The translations under genes were made by a program, and so were the position numbers. From contig NZ_CP020867.1 in NCBI RefSeq assembly GCF_002104335.1, positions 310,001 to 374,000 of the forward strand: 64,000 bases of DNA. Direction: 5' to 3'. The stretch comes from Campylobacter cuniculorum DSM 23162 = LMG 24588. Lineage in GTDB: Bacteria > Campylobacterota > Campylobacteria > Campylobacterales > Campylobacteraceae. Position 1 is the stretch's first letter, and the number at the start of each line of letters is the position of its first letter. Positions 18,624-27,310 of this stretch are shown here, one piece after another. Under the pieces are notes generated by a model, which was not told the origin of the DNA, did not search any database, and saw nothing but the letters and a program-made list of their open reading frames with translations.

Positions 18624-19355
18624 TTATAATTGATATTCAATTTCTTTTATAATGTATGTAAAATCTTTTTTAGTATTGATTAAATTATCAATACCGCTTG
18701 TTAAGATAATTTGGATTTTATTATCTATAATAATATATCTATCGTGAAGACCGCTATATTTGTTATTTATAGTAGAATATTTATTTTCTTTTATTTCCCA
18801 TTTTTGATTAATTTTTTTTAATTCTGTGCAAAGTTCTTGTGAAAATTTGTTAGAACTTAGAAAAAGAATATTTAATGGTTTTTCAGGAAAGCATTCTTTT
18901 GCAAATTCTATAAATTTCTTCTGATTTTTGTTTATAAACTTATCATAAATAAATAAATCTTCTGCATTGTCAAGTAAAGCTTTTAAATGTTCTTTAGCTT
19001 TTTTTCTATCTTCACTTTTAAAAAAGCTAGCTGAAAGATTATTTTCTATTTTATCTTTAAAAATATTGACATAAGGAAAAGTATCTTTATCTTTAGATAA
19101 AATAATTTTATATATAGTATTATTAGAAAGACATTTTAAGTTATCATTATATCTTAAACTAGTATTTCCTCCAAGAATAAGACTTAAAGCTGCAGCACCA
19201 TAATATCTTTTCATATATTCTTTTTGCAATAAAACATATTGTTTGTAATAATATAAAATTCTTTCAATGGTTTTGTTATCACATTCTTTTTTGTCTTTGA
19301 AATTACACAATTCTTCTGCTAAATTATTTTCTAGTACCATTGTAAATTTCATCAC
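18624..19355 (-). CDS. PLD-like domain protein, third gene of a putative defence operon
   Basis: 243-aa protein without a signal peptide or membrane helix. The C-terminal third (about residues 150-240) resembles a phospholipase D-like fold: a strand NILFLSSNKF, then LHDRYIIIDNKIQIILTSGID, where the H-D-R-Y plus hydrophobic strand and T-S-G resemble the catalytic HxD/HxK strand of PLD-like nucleases. The N-terminal 150 residues are charged and helical with no match I know. It overlaps the ATPase gene by 4 bases, so it is part of the same operon. As the only candidate nuclease besides the DUF262 protein, it may be an effector; this is inference from sequence likeness. Base composition is more AT-rich than flanking housekeeping genes. 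Confidence 0.6.
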   Translation of the reverse strand: MMKFTMVLENNLAEELCNFKDKKECDNKTIERILYYYKQYVLLQKEYMKRYYGAAALSLILGGNTSLRYNDNLKCLSNNTIYKIILSKDKDTFPYVNIFKDKIENNLSASFFKSEDRKKAKEHLKALLDNAEDLFIYDKFINKNQKKFIEFAKECFPEKPLNILFLSSNKFSQELCTELKKINQKWEIKENKYSTINNKYSGLHDRYIIIDNKIQIILTSGIDNLINTKKDFTYIIKEIEYQL

Positions 19356-20386
19356 ATCATCTCCAAAAGATGATTTAAATCACTATCAAAAAATCCTTCA
19401 GGGAAATCAATAATTTCGTTATTGCTATTAATATATTTACTTTGTTTATTAATACTAATAGCTTGAAAATTTTCTTTCAAATTATCTCTATAATAAATTT
19501 GCACACTTTGTTCTGGAATCTCGCTTTTAAAAATATTCCATCGAATTCCATTAAGTATATGTTCAGAATGCGTTTCTATTATTACTTGAATTCCAGCTTT
19601 TGTTAAAAAAACAAAAAAATCAGTTAATTTTGAAATCGCTTTAGGATGTAAATGAACTTCCGGATTTTCCACAATTAAAACATTACCTTTTTCTAAAGAT
19701 AATCCCAAAATCAATATTTTAGTAAGATAACTTACTCCAGAACCTAAATTAAATGGGGAAAATTCTACGCCCAAATCATAATTTTTATACAATATTTTTA
19801 CACTATTATTATCAAATTTTTGAGTTATTGGCTCAAGTTTTAATTCTAAAATTTTATTTATCCAAAATCTAATTTGTATCGATAATGAATGTGAATCTTC
19901 ATTGCATATAAGTTTATCGTTTTTTAAACTATTATTTTTATTTTCTTCATAAAAACCAAATAAGAATTCCCCGTTATTTCCACTTCTTAAATCACGATGT
20001 TTTTTGCCTAAATCTTCTTGTCCAATTCTATTTGAACAAAGATGAAATAATTCTTTTTCAAACTCAAAGAATTTATTATTATTTAATTTTTTCCACTGAT
20101 TGTCCTTTAAAACCAGAGAAAATATTTTTTTATCATCTACGCTAGAGGTAATTTTAATTTGATTTTTATCTGAATTTAAATATAGGAGATCTTTTGCTTC
20201 TCCAAAACTACGCAAATAATCTTCTAAATATATATTTTTATTAGCATAATAAGAACAAAATAAAAGTGCTTGAATAACACTTGATTTTCCAGAAGAATTT
20301 GTTCCAGCTAAAATCGTTAATGGTCTAAAAATAAAGTTTTGATTTTGAATACTTTTAAAATTTTCTATTTTAATATTTGTAATCAT
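19352..20386 (-). CDS. RecF/SMC-like AAA ATPase with DUF3696-type C-terminus
   Basis: 344-aa ABC-type/AAA_15-like ATPase. It begins MITNIKIENFKSIQNQNF, as RecF-type ATPases do. Walker A is GTNSSGKSS (about 29-37), an ABC-signature-like NLGSGVSYLTKI is present, Walker B is VLIVENPEVHLHP and the H-loop ETHSEHILNGIR follows. The C-terminus DFPEGFFDSDLNHLLEMM matches the short DUF3696 ending as I recall it. Such ATPases act as sensors or regulators in many anti-phage systems. It overlaps the DUF262 gene by 17 bases and the PLD-like gene by 4. Confidence 0.8.
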   Translation of the reverse strand: MITNIKIENFKSIQNQNFIFRPLTILAGTNSSGKSSVIQALLFCSYYANKNIYLEDYLRSFGEAKDLLYLNSDKNQIKITSSVDDKKIFSLVLKDNQWKKLNNNKFFEFEKELFHLCSNRIGQEDLGKKHRDLRSGNNGEFLFGFYEENKNNSLKNDKLICNEDSHSLSIQIRFWINKILELKLEPITQKFDNNSVKILYKNYDLGVEFSPFNLGSGVSYLTKILILGLSLEKGNVLIVENPEVHLHPKAISKLTDFFVFLTKAGIQVIIETHSEHILNGIRWNIFKSEIPEQSVQIYYRDNLKENFQAISINKQSKYINSNNEIIDFPEGFFDSDLNHLLEMM

Positions 20387-21479
20387 TTTTTACCTTATTA
20401 AAAAATTCTGTAACTTTATTAAATCTATATTCTACACTGGGTATGCTGTCAATACCAATAATAAATTTTTTAGAACTATCAAATTCAGATTTTAATTTTT
20501 CTATTTTTTCTTTTTTAGGGATTATATTTGTTTCATAGCATAAAGCAAATAAATAAGATAAGCTTTCAAATAGTGCCATATTGATAGGCCTTCTGTTTTC
20601 ATTAGAATTATTAAAGCGAAAGATATTTTCTCCATAATTTTTATGAGCAAAAGTCATTATTCTTTTAAAGTTAGCTTCTATTTCTCCTATTAAATATGAA
20701 TCTCTTTTATTGTTTAAAAATATCATAATTTTGGATAAAAATTCATTGATATTGCCTTTATATTGGATATCATTTGGAAGAATACGATAAAAATAAAGAT
20801 AAAAACCAATAAAACGTAAAATTATATATCTGTCTTTCATACGTTTTGGTTTAATAGAATTTCCTGTTGCTTTTTTAAAAATTTCTAGTTCGCTCAAATT
20901 TTTTATAAGTTCAGTTGATTTACCTTGATAAAGTGCATTTCTCATTTCTTGATTGTTTAATTGAGTTCCACCACGATTAACCCTATCAAAAATATTAAAT
21001 TTTACTTGTTCTGGAGTTGGCGGCTGAATGGTATAAATATCAATTTGATAATCTTCTATTTTTCTTTTTTGAATGGCTGTTAAATCAGAAAATTTTTTAC
21101 TGATAATATCCTTAATAATATTTAATTGTTTTAATTCAAATTTATCATTCATAAAATCAATAAAAGTAGAAATTCTTTGTCTGCCATCTACTATTTGAAT
21201 TTTAGTATCTTTAGATTCAAAAAAATAAAACACAGGAATAGGAATTCCCATTAGCACAGATTCTATAAGTTCTGATTTTTGTTTTTCTTTCCAAACATTT
21301 TCTCTTTGAAATTCTGGAGAAATCTCAATATCGCCTTTTTCTTGTCGTCTTTTAATTTCAAAAAGACTCATCCTTCCTTTTTCTATCCTTATATTTTCAA
21401 GAGGATAAGTCTGTTCATCATTCTCATTATTATTAATATCTAAAGAATATTCACCTTCTAATTCTTCTTTTTCTTTCAT
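20370..21479 (-). CDS. DUF262 (ParB-like, GmrSD N-terminal type) protein
   Basis: 369-aa protein with a DUF262 domain: ISPEFQRENVWKEKQKSELI at about residues 53-72, then IPIPVFYF, the catalytic-type IQIVDGRQRISTF (D-G-x-Q-R) at about 93-105, and FDRVNRGGTQLNNQEMRNAL at about 165-184. This fold is related to ParB/Srx and in GmrSD it hydrolyses NTPs to drive cleavage of modified phage DNA. The usual partner domain DUF1524 (HNH nuclease) is absent, so the nuclease may be supplied by the third gene. It is the first gene of the three-gene operon, behind an extended -10 promoter at 21511-21519. Confidence 0.8.
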   Translation of the reverse strand: MKEKEELEGEYSLDINNNENDEQTYPLENIRIEKGRMSLFEIKRRQEKGDIEISPEFQRENVWKEKQKSELIESVLMGIPIPVFYFFESKDTKIQIVDGRQRISTFIDFMNDKFELKQLNIIKDIISKKFSDLTAIQKRKIEDYQIDIYTIQPPTPEQVKFNIFDRVNRGGTQLNNQEMRNALYQGKSTELIKNLSELEIFKKATGNSIKPKRMKDRYIILRFIGFYLYFYRILPNDIQYKGNINEFLSKIMIFLNNKRDSYLIGEIEANFKRIMTFAHKNYGENIFRFNNSNENRRPINMALFESLSYLFALCYETNIIPKKEKIEKLKSEFDSSKKFIIGIDSIPSVEYRFNKVTEFFNKVKNDYKY

Positions 21480-21510
21480 AATTAAGCTTTCTTATTATAT
21501 TAACAACTAA

Positions 21511-21519
21511 ATTATAACA
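21511..21519 (-). promoter_or_regulatory. Extended -10 promoter of the DUF262 operon
   Basis: On the minus strand the sequence reads TGTTATAAT, a consensus extended -10 (TGnTATAAT) for the Campylobacter housekeeping sigma factor. It is about 32 bases upstream of the DUF262 start codon. The upstream DNA is A/T-rich in runs, as is typical in this genus. This suggests constitutive expression of the island. Confidence 0.55.
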
Positions 21520-21665
21520 TATTTTTAGTTTTACTTTTTAATATTTTATTAAATAAAAAATTATAAAAAGTAGAACTAAGAAGTTAAATTCAAGTTTTTT
21601 TAAAAATGAAATTAAGATTGATTAAAAATACTCAATACTAAAAAGAGCTGATGAAAAAGAATGAT

Positions 21666-22307
21666 TCACAGCCATAGCCCCTTTAAGTGTGGTAACACCT
21701 GAAGTTTCATCTTTGATGTTAAAACCATTATTCATAGCACTTATGCCTCCCTCTCTCATCTTAGCAAATTGAGACATACCTGAACCTATAGAGAAGCCTG
21801 ACCCTGCAGAAACCAAATAAGCCGCACCAAGTGAAGCAACATTACCTGTTACCTCAAATCTTGTTGCTGATGAAAATCCCATAACATCTTGAAGCATTTT
21901 AGAGAGTTGTCCGCTATAACCCCCTTTAACTGCAGTCCAATTTATATTACACCAAGTTCCAAGAACAGTTGCGGCAGTTACGCCAAGTGTATCACTCACT
22001 GCCGTTACACCCAACATTTGTGATAAATAATCAACAAATACTAAAGTTACTGCATTTTCTTTTCTGGCTGTTCCAAAGCCCATAGCATCTGCCATATCTT
22101 TACCGATTTGTCCCTTAGATTCTCTTAAAGATACAGAACCTTGAGAGATGAATTGTCCTGTTCCAAATCCTGTAGAGTTTAATCCTGTTCCACTTAAGAG
22201 TATATCGCGTCCATCGTTTTTAACCAAAGAAAGGCGTCCGTAGTTTTCTCTTGCAAGGGCTACACCGACAACTTCTCCGTCGATTTTGATTCCTCTGCCT
22301 TCTCTTT
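21666..22307 (-). pseudogene. Silent inverted flagellin variable-region cassette
   Basis: About 642 bp on the minus strand align in frame with flaA 17121-17749 (residues about 301-510) and nothing else. The reading frame is open throughout. The outer parts are nearly identical ([55 protein letters not shown]). The core 21940-22053 encodes 38 residues that differ from the 34 in flaA, and there are scattered changes in SSATxFxVTG and nearby. Both ends stop abruptly: after the AMAV codons, and before REGRGIKI. There is no flagellin start, promoter or conserved terminal domain. It is therefore not a working gene but has the form of a donor for gene conversion into flaA. Confidence 0.88.
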
Positions 22308-22834
22308 GACTATCAACAACAGAAATGATGTTTTTCTAAGGTGCAGAGTCTGTGCAAAAATTCATTCTAATTTTTCTTATAATTGACTTGAATGTGATAT
22401 TTTAAATTAACTTAAATATATAAAAAATTTATTTAAAAATATGATAATTTATGAAATGTAAGATTTAAATATTTTGTTTTCAAAACTTAATTTTAAGGTT
22501 AAAAACCAAATGATTTTATTTTTATAAAAATATAACTTAAAAATCTTTTGAATTTTTAAATTCTTAAAAAATAAGTTAAGAATCAAAGATTTGAGTTTTT
22601 TGTATGAATTGCAGTGTGAAAACTCATCAAAATTATATCAAGTTTTATTAAAGAATGCGGACAATAAATCATTAAAGATTGACAATATTTCTTGCAAAAA
22701 TATAGAGATATTAAAATCAAATTTAAACTACAGTTGAAAAATTAATGTTTAAAAATCATTTCGCTTTTGTGTCATAAGTTTTATTTTAAAGCAAGATTTT
22801 TTATATTTTCATCCCTTGATTTTAAAAATATTTT
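22308..22834. other. 527-bp gap between flagellin cassette and uvrA
   Basis: Very AT-rich sequence with no convincing open frame on either strand and no recognisable RNA gene. A short stretch just above the cassette shows only faint likeness to flaA. It may be the decayed remainder of a second flagellin gene or of the DNA that came in with the island. Nothing else is supported. Confidence 0.45.
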
Positions 22835-25648
22835 TTAGCTTTTTAATTCTAAATCCAAATAATACCCCGTATAAGAATTTGTTTTTTTATGCTCTTTAGC
22901 AAGTTTTGCGGCACTTCCTGTGGCTATGATTTTACCGCCTTTATTGCCTCCCTCTGGTCCCATATCGATAATATAATCAGCATTTTTAATCACATCAAGA
23001 TTATGCTCTATCACAAAAACAGAATTTTTAAGTGCGACTAAATGTTGTAAAACACTGATGAGTTTATTGACATCTTCAAAGTGAAGTCCTGTTGTTGGCT
23101 CATCTAAAATATAAAGAGTCTTTCCTGTATCGCTACGACTTAATTCTTTAGCAAGTTTGATTCTTTGAGCCTCACCTCCGCTTAAAGTTATCGCATTTTG
23201 TCCCAAAGTAAGATAATCAAGTCCAACTTTTACAAGAGTATCAAGTTTTTGCTTAATCTTTGGCACAGCAGAAAAAAATTCACACGCTTCTAAAACGCTC
23301 ATATCAAGCACATCGGCTATACTTTTGCCTTTATATTGAATTTCAAGTGTGGCTTCATTATAACGTTTGCCTTTGCAAGTATCGCAAACTACCATTACAT
23401 CGGGTAAAAAATGCATTTCTATTTTAATCTCTCCATCTCCGCTACACTTCTCACAGCGTCCGCCCTTGACATTAAAAGAAAAGCGTCCCGCTTTATAGCC
23501 TCTTATTTTCGCTTCTTTGGTGCTTGCAAAGAGATTGCGAATTTCATCCATTGTGCCTGTATAAGTTGCAGGATTTGAACGAGGAGTGCGTCCTATAGGA
23601 CTTTGGTCAAGATAAATCACTTTATCGAGTTTTTCCAAACCTTCAATCACGACTCCACCGAGTTTTTTAACCTTTCTTGCGTGGTTGAGCTCTTCTTTTG
23701 CAAAGGGTAGAAGAGTTTGAAGTATGAGCGAACTTTTTCCGGAGCCTGAAACGCCGGTGATTGCAACGAGATTTTGCAATGGGAATTTAACATTGAGATT
23801 TTTGATATTATTGATATTGACATTTTTGAGTTCTAAAAATTCCTTTTGAGGACGATTTTTTTGTTGAGAAATTTTCTTTTTTCCACTCATATAAAGAGCA
23901 GTTTGACTTTGACTTTTAAGAAGTTCTTTATAGGTTCCACTAAAAACGACTTCCCCGCCAAATTTTCCAGCTTTTGGACCAATATCAACGATAAAATCCG
24001 CCTTTTCAATCGTCATTTTATCGTGTTCAACGACAATTAATGTATTTCCTTTTTGTTGTAAATTTCTTAAAGTTTTGATGAGTTTATGCGTATCTCTTTC
24101 GTGAAGTCCTATGCTTGGCTCGTCTAAAACATACATCACTCCACTCAATCCACTGCCAATTTGCGAGGCAATGCGAATTCTTTGAGCCTCGCCTCCGCTG
24201 ATTGTCCTTGCATCTCTGCCTAAAGATAAATATCCAAGTCCCACATCAAAAAGAAAAAATAATCTTTCATTGATTTCTTTTAAAATCGGCTTTGCAATGA
24301 GTTTTTGCTGTTCGTTAAGATGAGAAAAATGGCTTTCTTTTGAAAAAAAATGTGTGCATTCTTCTATACTCATATCCAAAAGCTGACCTAAATTTTTGTT
24401 TGCAACTTTCACAGCAAGACTTTCGGGTTTGAGTCTGTGTCCCTTGCAGTCTTTGCAAATTTTTTCACTCATATATTCATCTAAATCTTTTTCATCTTTA
24501 AGTATATCATAAGCAATTTTTACAACGCCTTCAAAATTGCGTTTCAAGCGATTTCTCTTCCAAAAAAATTCAATGCTTTTAGCATTTCCATAAAGCACGA
24601 GTCTTTTTTGCTCTGCGTCCAGCTCTGCGTAAGGAATTTTGATATTGATATTGTTTTGCTCACAAAAAGCAATTAAAAATTTATAATAATAACTTTTGTT
24701 AAAACCATACATAATTTTAATTGCACCATTTTCAAGGCTTAAATTCTCATCAATGATTTTTTTCATATCCAAAGTGAAGCGAATGCCTAAACCATCGCAA
24801 GATTCACAAGCTCCTTTAGGGGAATTAAAAGAAAAACTCAAGGGTTCAAGGGGGGTAAAAGAGATTTTACAATCAAAACAAGCATTATGCTCACTATAAT
24901 GATAATGCTCTTTAATGCCTAAATCCTTAGCATTTAAAATTTCTAATTCAAGCTCACCAAAACTTTCTTCAAGAGCTTTTTCAACATCACTTGCCAAACG
25001 TGAAAGCAAATCTTCTCTAAGCTCTAAGCGGTCGATTACAAGTTTTATCGTATGTTTTTTTGTTTTGCTTAGCTCAATATCCTCATCCAAACGCACCAAA
25101 ACCCCATCAATTTGTGCCCTTATATAACCTTTATTTCTTAAATTCTCAAGCAAATCGACATAAGTGCCTTTTTTTTCGCGTATGAGTGGAGCATAAAGAA
25201 TGATTTTTGCCCCTTTAGGGAGTTTTAAAATTTCATTGACAATATCAGCAGCACTCATTGATGAAATTTCTTTGCCACATTGATGGCAATATTGAGTGCC
25301 AACTCTTGCATAAAGTAGCCTTAAATAATCATAAATTTCAGTAATAGTCCCAACGGTTGAGCGAGGATTTTTAGAAGTGGTTTTTTGATCAATTGCAATT
25401 GCAGGAGTTAAACCTTCTATTTTATCCACATCCGGTTTGCCAACCTTATCTAAAAATTGTCTTGCATAAGCACTCAAACTTTCTATATAACGTCTTTGTC
25501 CTTCAGCATAAAGAGTGTCAAACGCAAGGGTCGATTTCCCAGAGCCTGAAAGCCCGGTAAAAACGATGAATTGATTTTTTGGAAGCTGTAAATTAATATT
25601 TTTAAGATTGTTTTCTCTTGCACCAATGATTTTTATACTTTCTTGCAT
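22835..25648 (-). CDS. uvrA: UvrA, excision nuclease damage-sensing ATPase
   Basis: 937-aa nucleotide excision repair protein. Two ABC ATPase modules carry Walker A motifs GLSGSGKSTLAFDTLYAEG (about 32) and GVSGSGKSSLILQTLLPF (about 630), ABC signatures RTISGGEAQRIRIASQIG and ITLSGGEAQRIKLAKELS, and Walker B VLDEPSIGLHERD and ILDEPTTGLHFED. Zinc-binding cysteines are visible at CHQCGK, CFDCK...CESCDGLG, and CEKCSGDGEI...CDTCKGKRY. Length is normal. It is monocistronic here with its own short upstream region. Confidence 0.97.
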   Translation of the reverse strand: MQESIKIIGARENNLKNINLQLPKNQFIVFTGLSGSGKSTLAFDTLYAEGQRRYIESLSAYARQFLDKVGKPDVDKIEGLTPAIAIDQKTTSKNPRSTVGTITEIYDYLRLLYARVGTQYCHQCGKEISSMSAADIVNEILKLPKGAKIILYAPLIREKKGTYVDLLENLRNKGYIRAQIDGVLVRLDEDIELSKTKKHTIKLVIDRLELREDLLSRLASDVEKALEESFGELELEILNAKDLGIKEHYHYSEHNACFDCKISFTPLEPLSFSFNSPKGACESCDGLGIRFTLDMKKIIDENLSLENGAIKIMYGFNKSYYYKFLIAFCEQNNINIKIPYAELDAEQKRLVLYGNAKSIEFFWKRNRLKRNFEGVVKIAYDILKDEKDLDEYMSEKICKDCKGHRLKPESLAVKVANKNLGQLLDMSIEECTHFFSKESHFSHLNEQQKLIAKPILKEINERLFFLFDVGLGYLSLGRDARTISGGEAQRIRIASQIGSGLSGVMYVLDEPSIGLHERDTHKLIKTLRNLQQKGNTLIVVEHDKMTIEKADFIVDIGPKAGKFGGEVVFSGTYKELLKSQSQTALYMSGKKKISQQKNRPQKEFLELKNVNINNIKNLNVKFPLQNLVAITGVSGSGKSSLILQTLLPFAKEELNHARKVKKLGGVVIEGLEKLDKVIYLDQSPIGRTPRSNPATYTGTMDEIRNLFASTKEAKIRGYKAGRFSFNVKGGRCEKCSGDGEIKIEMHFLPDVMVVCDTCKGKRYNEATLEIQYKGKSIADVLDMSVLEACEFFSAVPKIKQKLDTLVKVGLDYLTLGQNAITLSGGEAQRIKLAKELSRSDTGKTLYILDEPTTGLHFEDVNKLISVLQHLVALKNSVFVIEHNLDVIKNADYIIDMGPEGGNKGGKIIATGSAAKLAKEHKKTNSYTGYYLDLELKS

Positions 25649-25709
25649 AATGCTCCTAAATCAATAAAATTAAACCTGCTATTTTAGCATAAGTTATAAA
25701 ATTTAGACT

Positions 25710-26495
25710 TTAAAAAGTAAAAAATTCTAATTTTCTTAACAAACCAAAAAAAGTCATTGCAATGGATAAAGCATAAGCACAGAGTAAAAATTTTCTGTGT
25801 GAGGATAAACGCAGTTTTTCCATAATCTTTATACCAATCAACACGCCTATCATCGAGGCTATTCCTACAATGATACCTTTATAGATTATCAAGTGATTAA
25901 TCACATCTAAGCGAAGAAAAGAAATCGAACCTGAAACCGAAGCAAAAATGATAAAAAAGAGAGAAAGAGATGTAACTTTCTTGCTATCATAACCTAAAAA
26001 ATAAGCCAAAATAGGAGCAATTAAAAGTCCCCCGCCAATCCCTAAAGAAATGGCAAAAATTCCCGTAAAAGCTCCGGCACAAAATAAAATAATATTTTTA
26101 CTCCAAGCACTTCTTTGAATTTCAGAAGGATTTTCTTTAATTCCAAAGGCATATTTTAAAAAAAACAGACAACTTGTTGCTAAAAAAATTCCCGTAAGCG
26201 TAATATCACTAAGAATTTTTAGAATCTCTCCACTAAAACTTGCTCCTAAAATTCCCCCACAACCTACTATGAATCCATTTTTAAGATTTAATTTCTTTTT
26301 TTTATAATTGATATAAGAACCAAAAATTGAAGAAAAAATCATTTGTATGACTGAAATTCCTATAGCATGATGTGAGCTAATGCCTATAACAAGCATACAA
26401 GGAACGATAATCATCCCTCCGCCTATACCAAAAAGTCCTGAAGTGATACCTGCAATAATTCCTACAATAAAATAAAATAAATCAAATAATTCCAT
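25710..26495 (-). CDS. TauE/SafE family sulfite/anion permease (first of two)
   Basis: 261-aa membrane protein with about eight helices and two repeats of the TauE/SafE motif: GIIAGITSGLFGIGGGMIIVPCM near the N-terminus and GAFTGIFAISLGIGGGLLIAPIL in the second half. Family members export sulfite or organosulfonates, or move other anions; the substrate here is unknown. It is the second gene after the TIGR02757 gene on the same strand and is related to the upstream paralogue at 26546-27310. Confidence 0.82.
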   Translation of the reverse strand: MELFDLFYFIVGIIAGITSGLFGIGGGMIIVPCMLVIGISSHHAIGISVIQMIFSSIFGSYINYKKKKLNLKNGFIVGCGGILGASFSGEILKILSDITLTGIFLATSCLFFLKYAFGIKENPSEIQRSAWSKNIILFCAGAFTGIFAISLGIGGGLLIAPILAYFLGYDSKKVTSLSLFFIIFASVSGSISFLRLDVINHLIIYKGIIVGIASMIGVLIGIKIMEKLRLSSHRKFLLCAYALSIAMTFFGLLRKLEFFTF

Positions 26496-26545
26496 ACATT
26501 AAAATCCCTTAAAGGAAAGATTTTATCTTATTAAAGTTAATATTT

Positions 26546-27310
26546 TTAAGAAAAATAATCCCAAGCAACTTTTAAAATCGTAAGAGCAACAACAAATAAA
26601 AATAAAATTTTAATGAAACGAGCATTTGTTTTTAATACAAATTTAGCTCCCAAAAAAGCTCCCAAAATTTGTCCTAAACCCATTAAAAGCCCTACACTCC
26701 AAAGCACTTCGTATTGCCAAAGAAAGATAAAAAGAGCGATGATATTGCTTGAGAAATTGAAAATTTTTGTATTAATGCTTGCTTTTTTCATATTAAAACC
26801 CAGAAAAAGCACACAGACAAAAATCCAAAATGAACCTGTGCCCGGTCCTAAAAATCCATCATAAAAGCCTAAAATTAAACCAAAAATCAGATAAAAAACT
26901 TTGATATTTTTGATTTTTACCTCCCCATCTTCTTTGCCTAAATGAGGTTTAAAAGCTGTATAAAGAAAGGTGAGTGTTAAACAGATGAGTATGATTAATT
27001 TGAGTTTATCATCTCTTACAAAAAGCACCCCATAACTTCCAAGTGCAGCCCCTAAAGCTGTAAAAAGCACTCCCCAAGTTAAATAGGGCATGGTTGTAGA
27101 GCGAAAATAGGTCATTGCAGCTGTAAATGAACCAAAGACACTTTGAAGTTTGTTTGTCGCTAAAGAAAGATGTGTGGGAATTCCACAAGCTATCAAGGCA
27201 GGAAGAGTGATCAGTCCGCCTCCACCTACAATAGAATCAATAAAACCTGCAAAAAGTCCTACAAAAAATAAAATCAAATAAAAAATTGTATCTAAATTTT
27301 CAAAGCCCAA
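26546..27310 (-). CDS. TauE/SafE family permease (second of two)
   Basis: 254-aa membrane protein of the TauE/SafE group with FFVGLFAGFIDSIVGGGGLI near the start and LGFYDGFLGPGTGSFWIFV in the second half, both typical glycine-rich helical hairpins. It is closer to the YfcA type (GGGGLITLPAL) than its neighbour, so the two genes are diverged paralogues rather than a recent duplication. It overlaps the TIGR02757 gene by 19 bases, which suggests cotranscription. The substrate is unknown. Confidence 0.82.
   Translation of the reverse strand: MGFENLDTIFYLILFFVGLFAGFIDSIVGGGGLITLPALIACGIPTHLSLATNKLQSVFGSFTAAMTYFRSTTMPYLTWGVLFTALGAALGSYGVLFVRDDKLKLIILICLTLTFLYTAFKPHLGKEDGEVKIKNIKVFYLIFGLILGFYDGFLGPGTGSFWIFVCVLFLGFNMKKASINTKIFNFSSNIIALFIFLWQYEVLWSVGLLMGLGQILGAFLGAKFVLKTNARFIKILFLFVVALTILKVAWDYFS

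Noticed and set aside
21622-22227. Cassette read as a separate 201-aa gene
   Set aside because: The start is an internal flagellin codon, there is no promoter or ribosome site, and the last residues after AMAV are unrelated; better viewed as a silent fragment.
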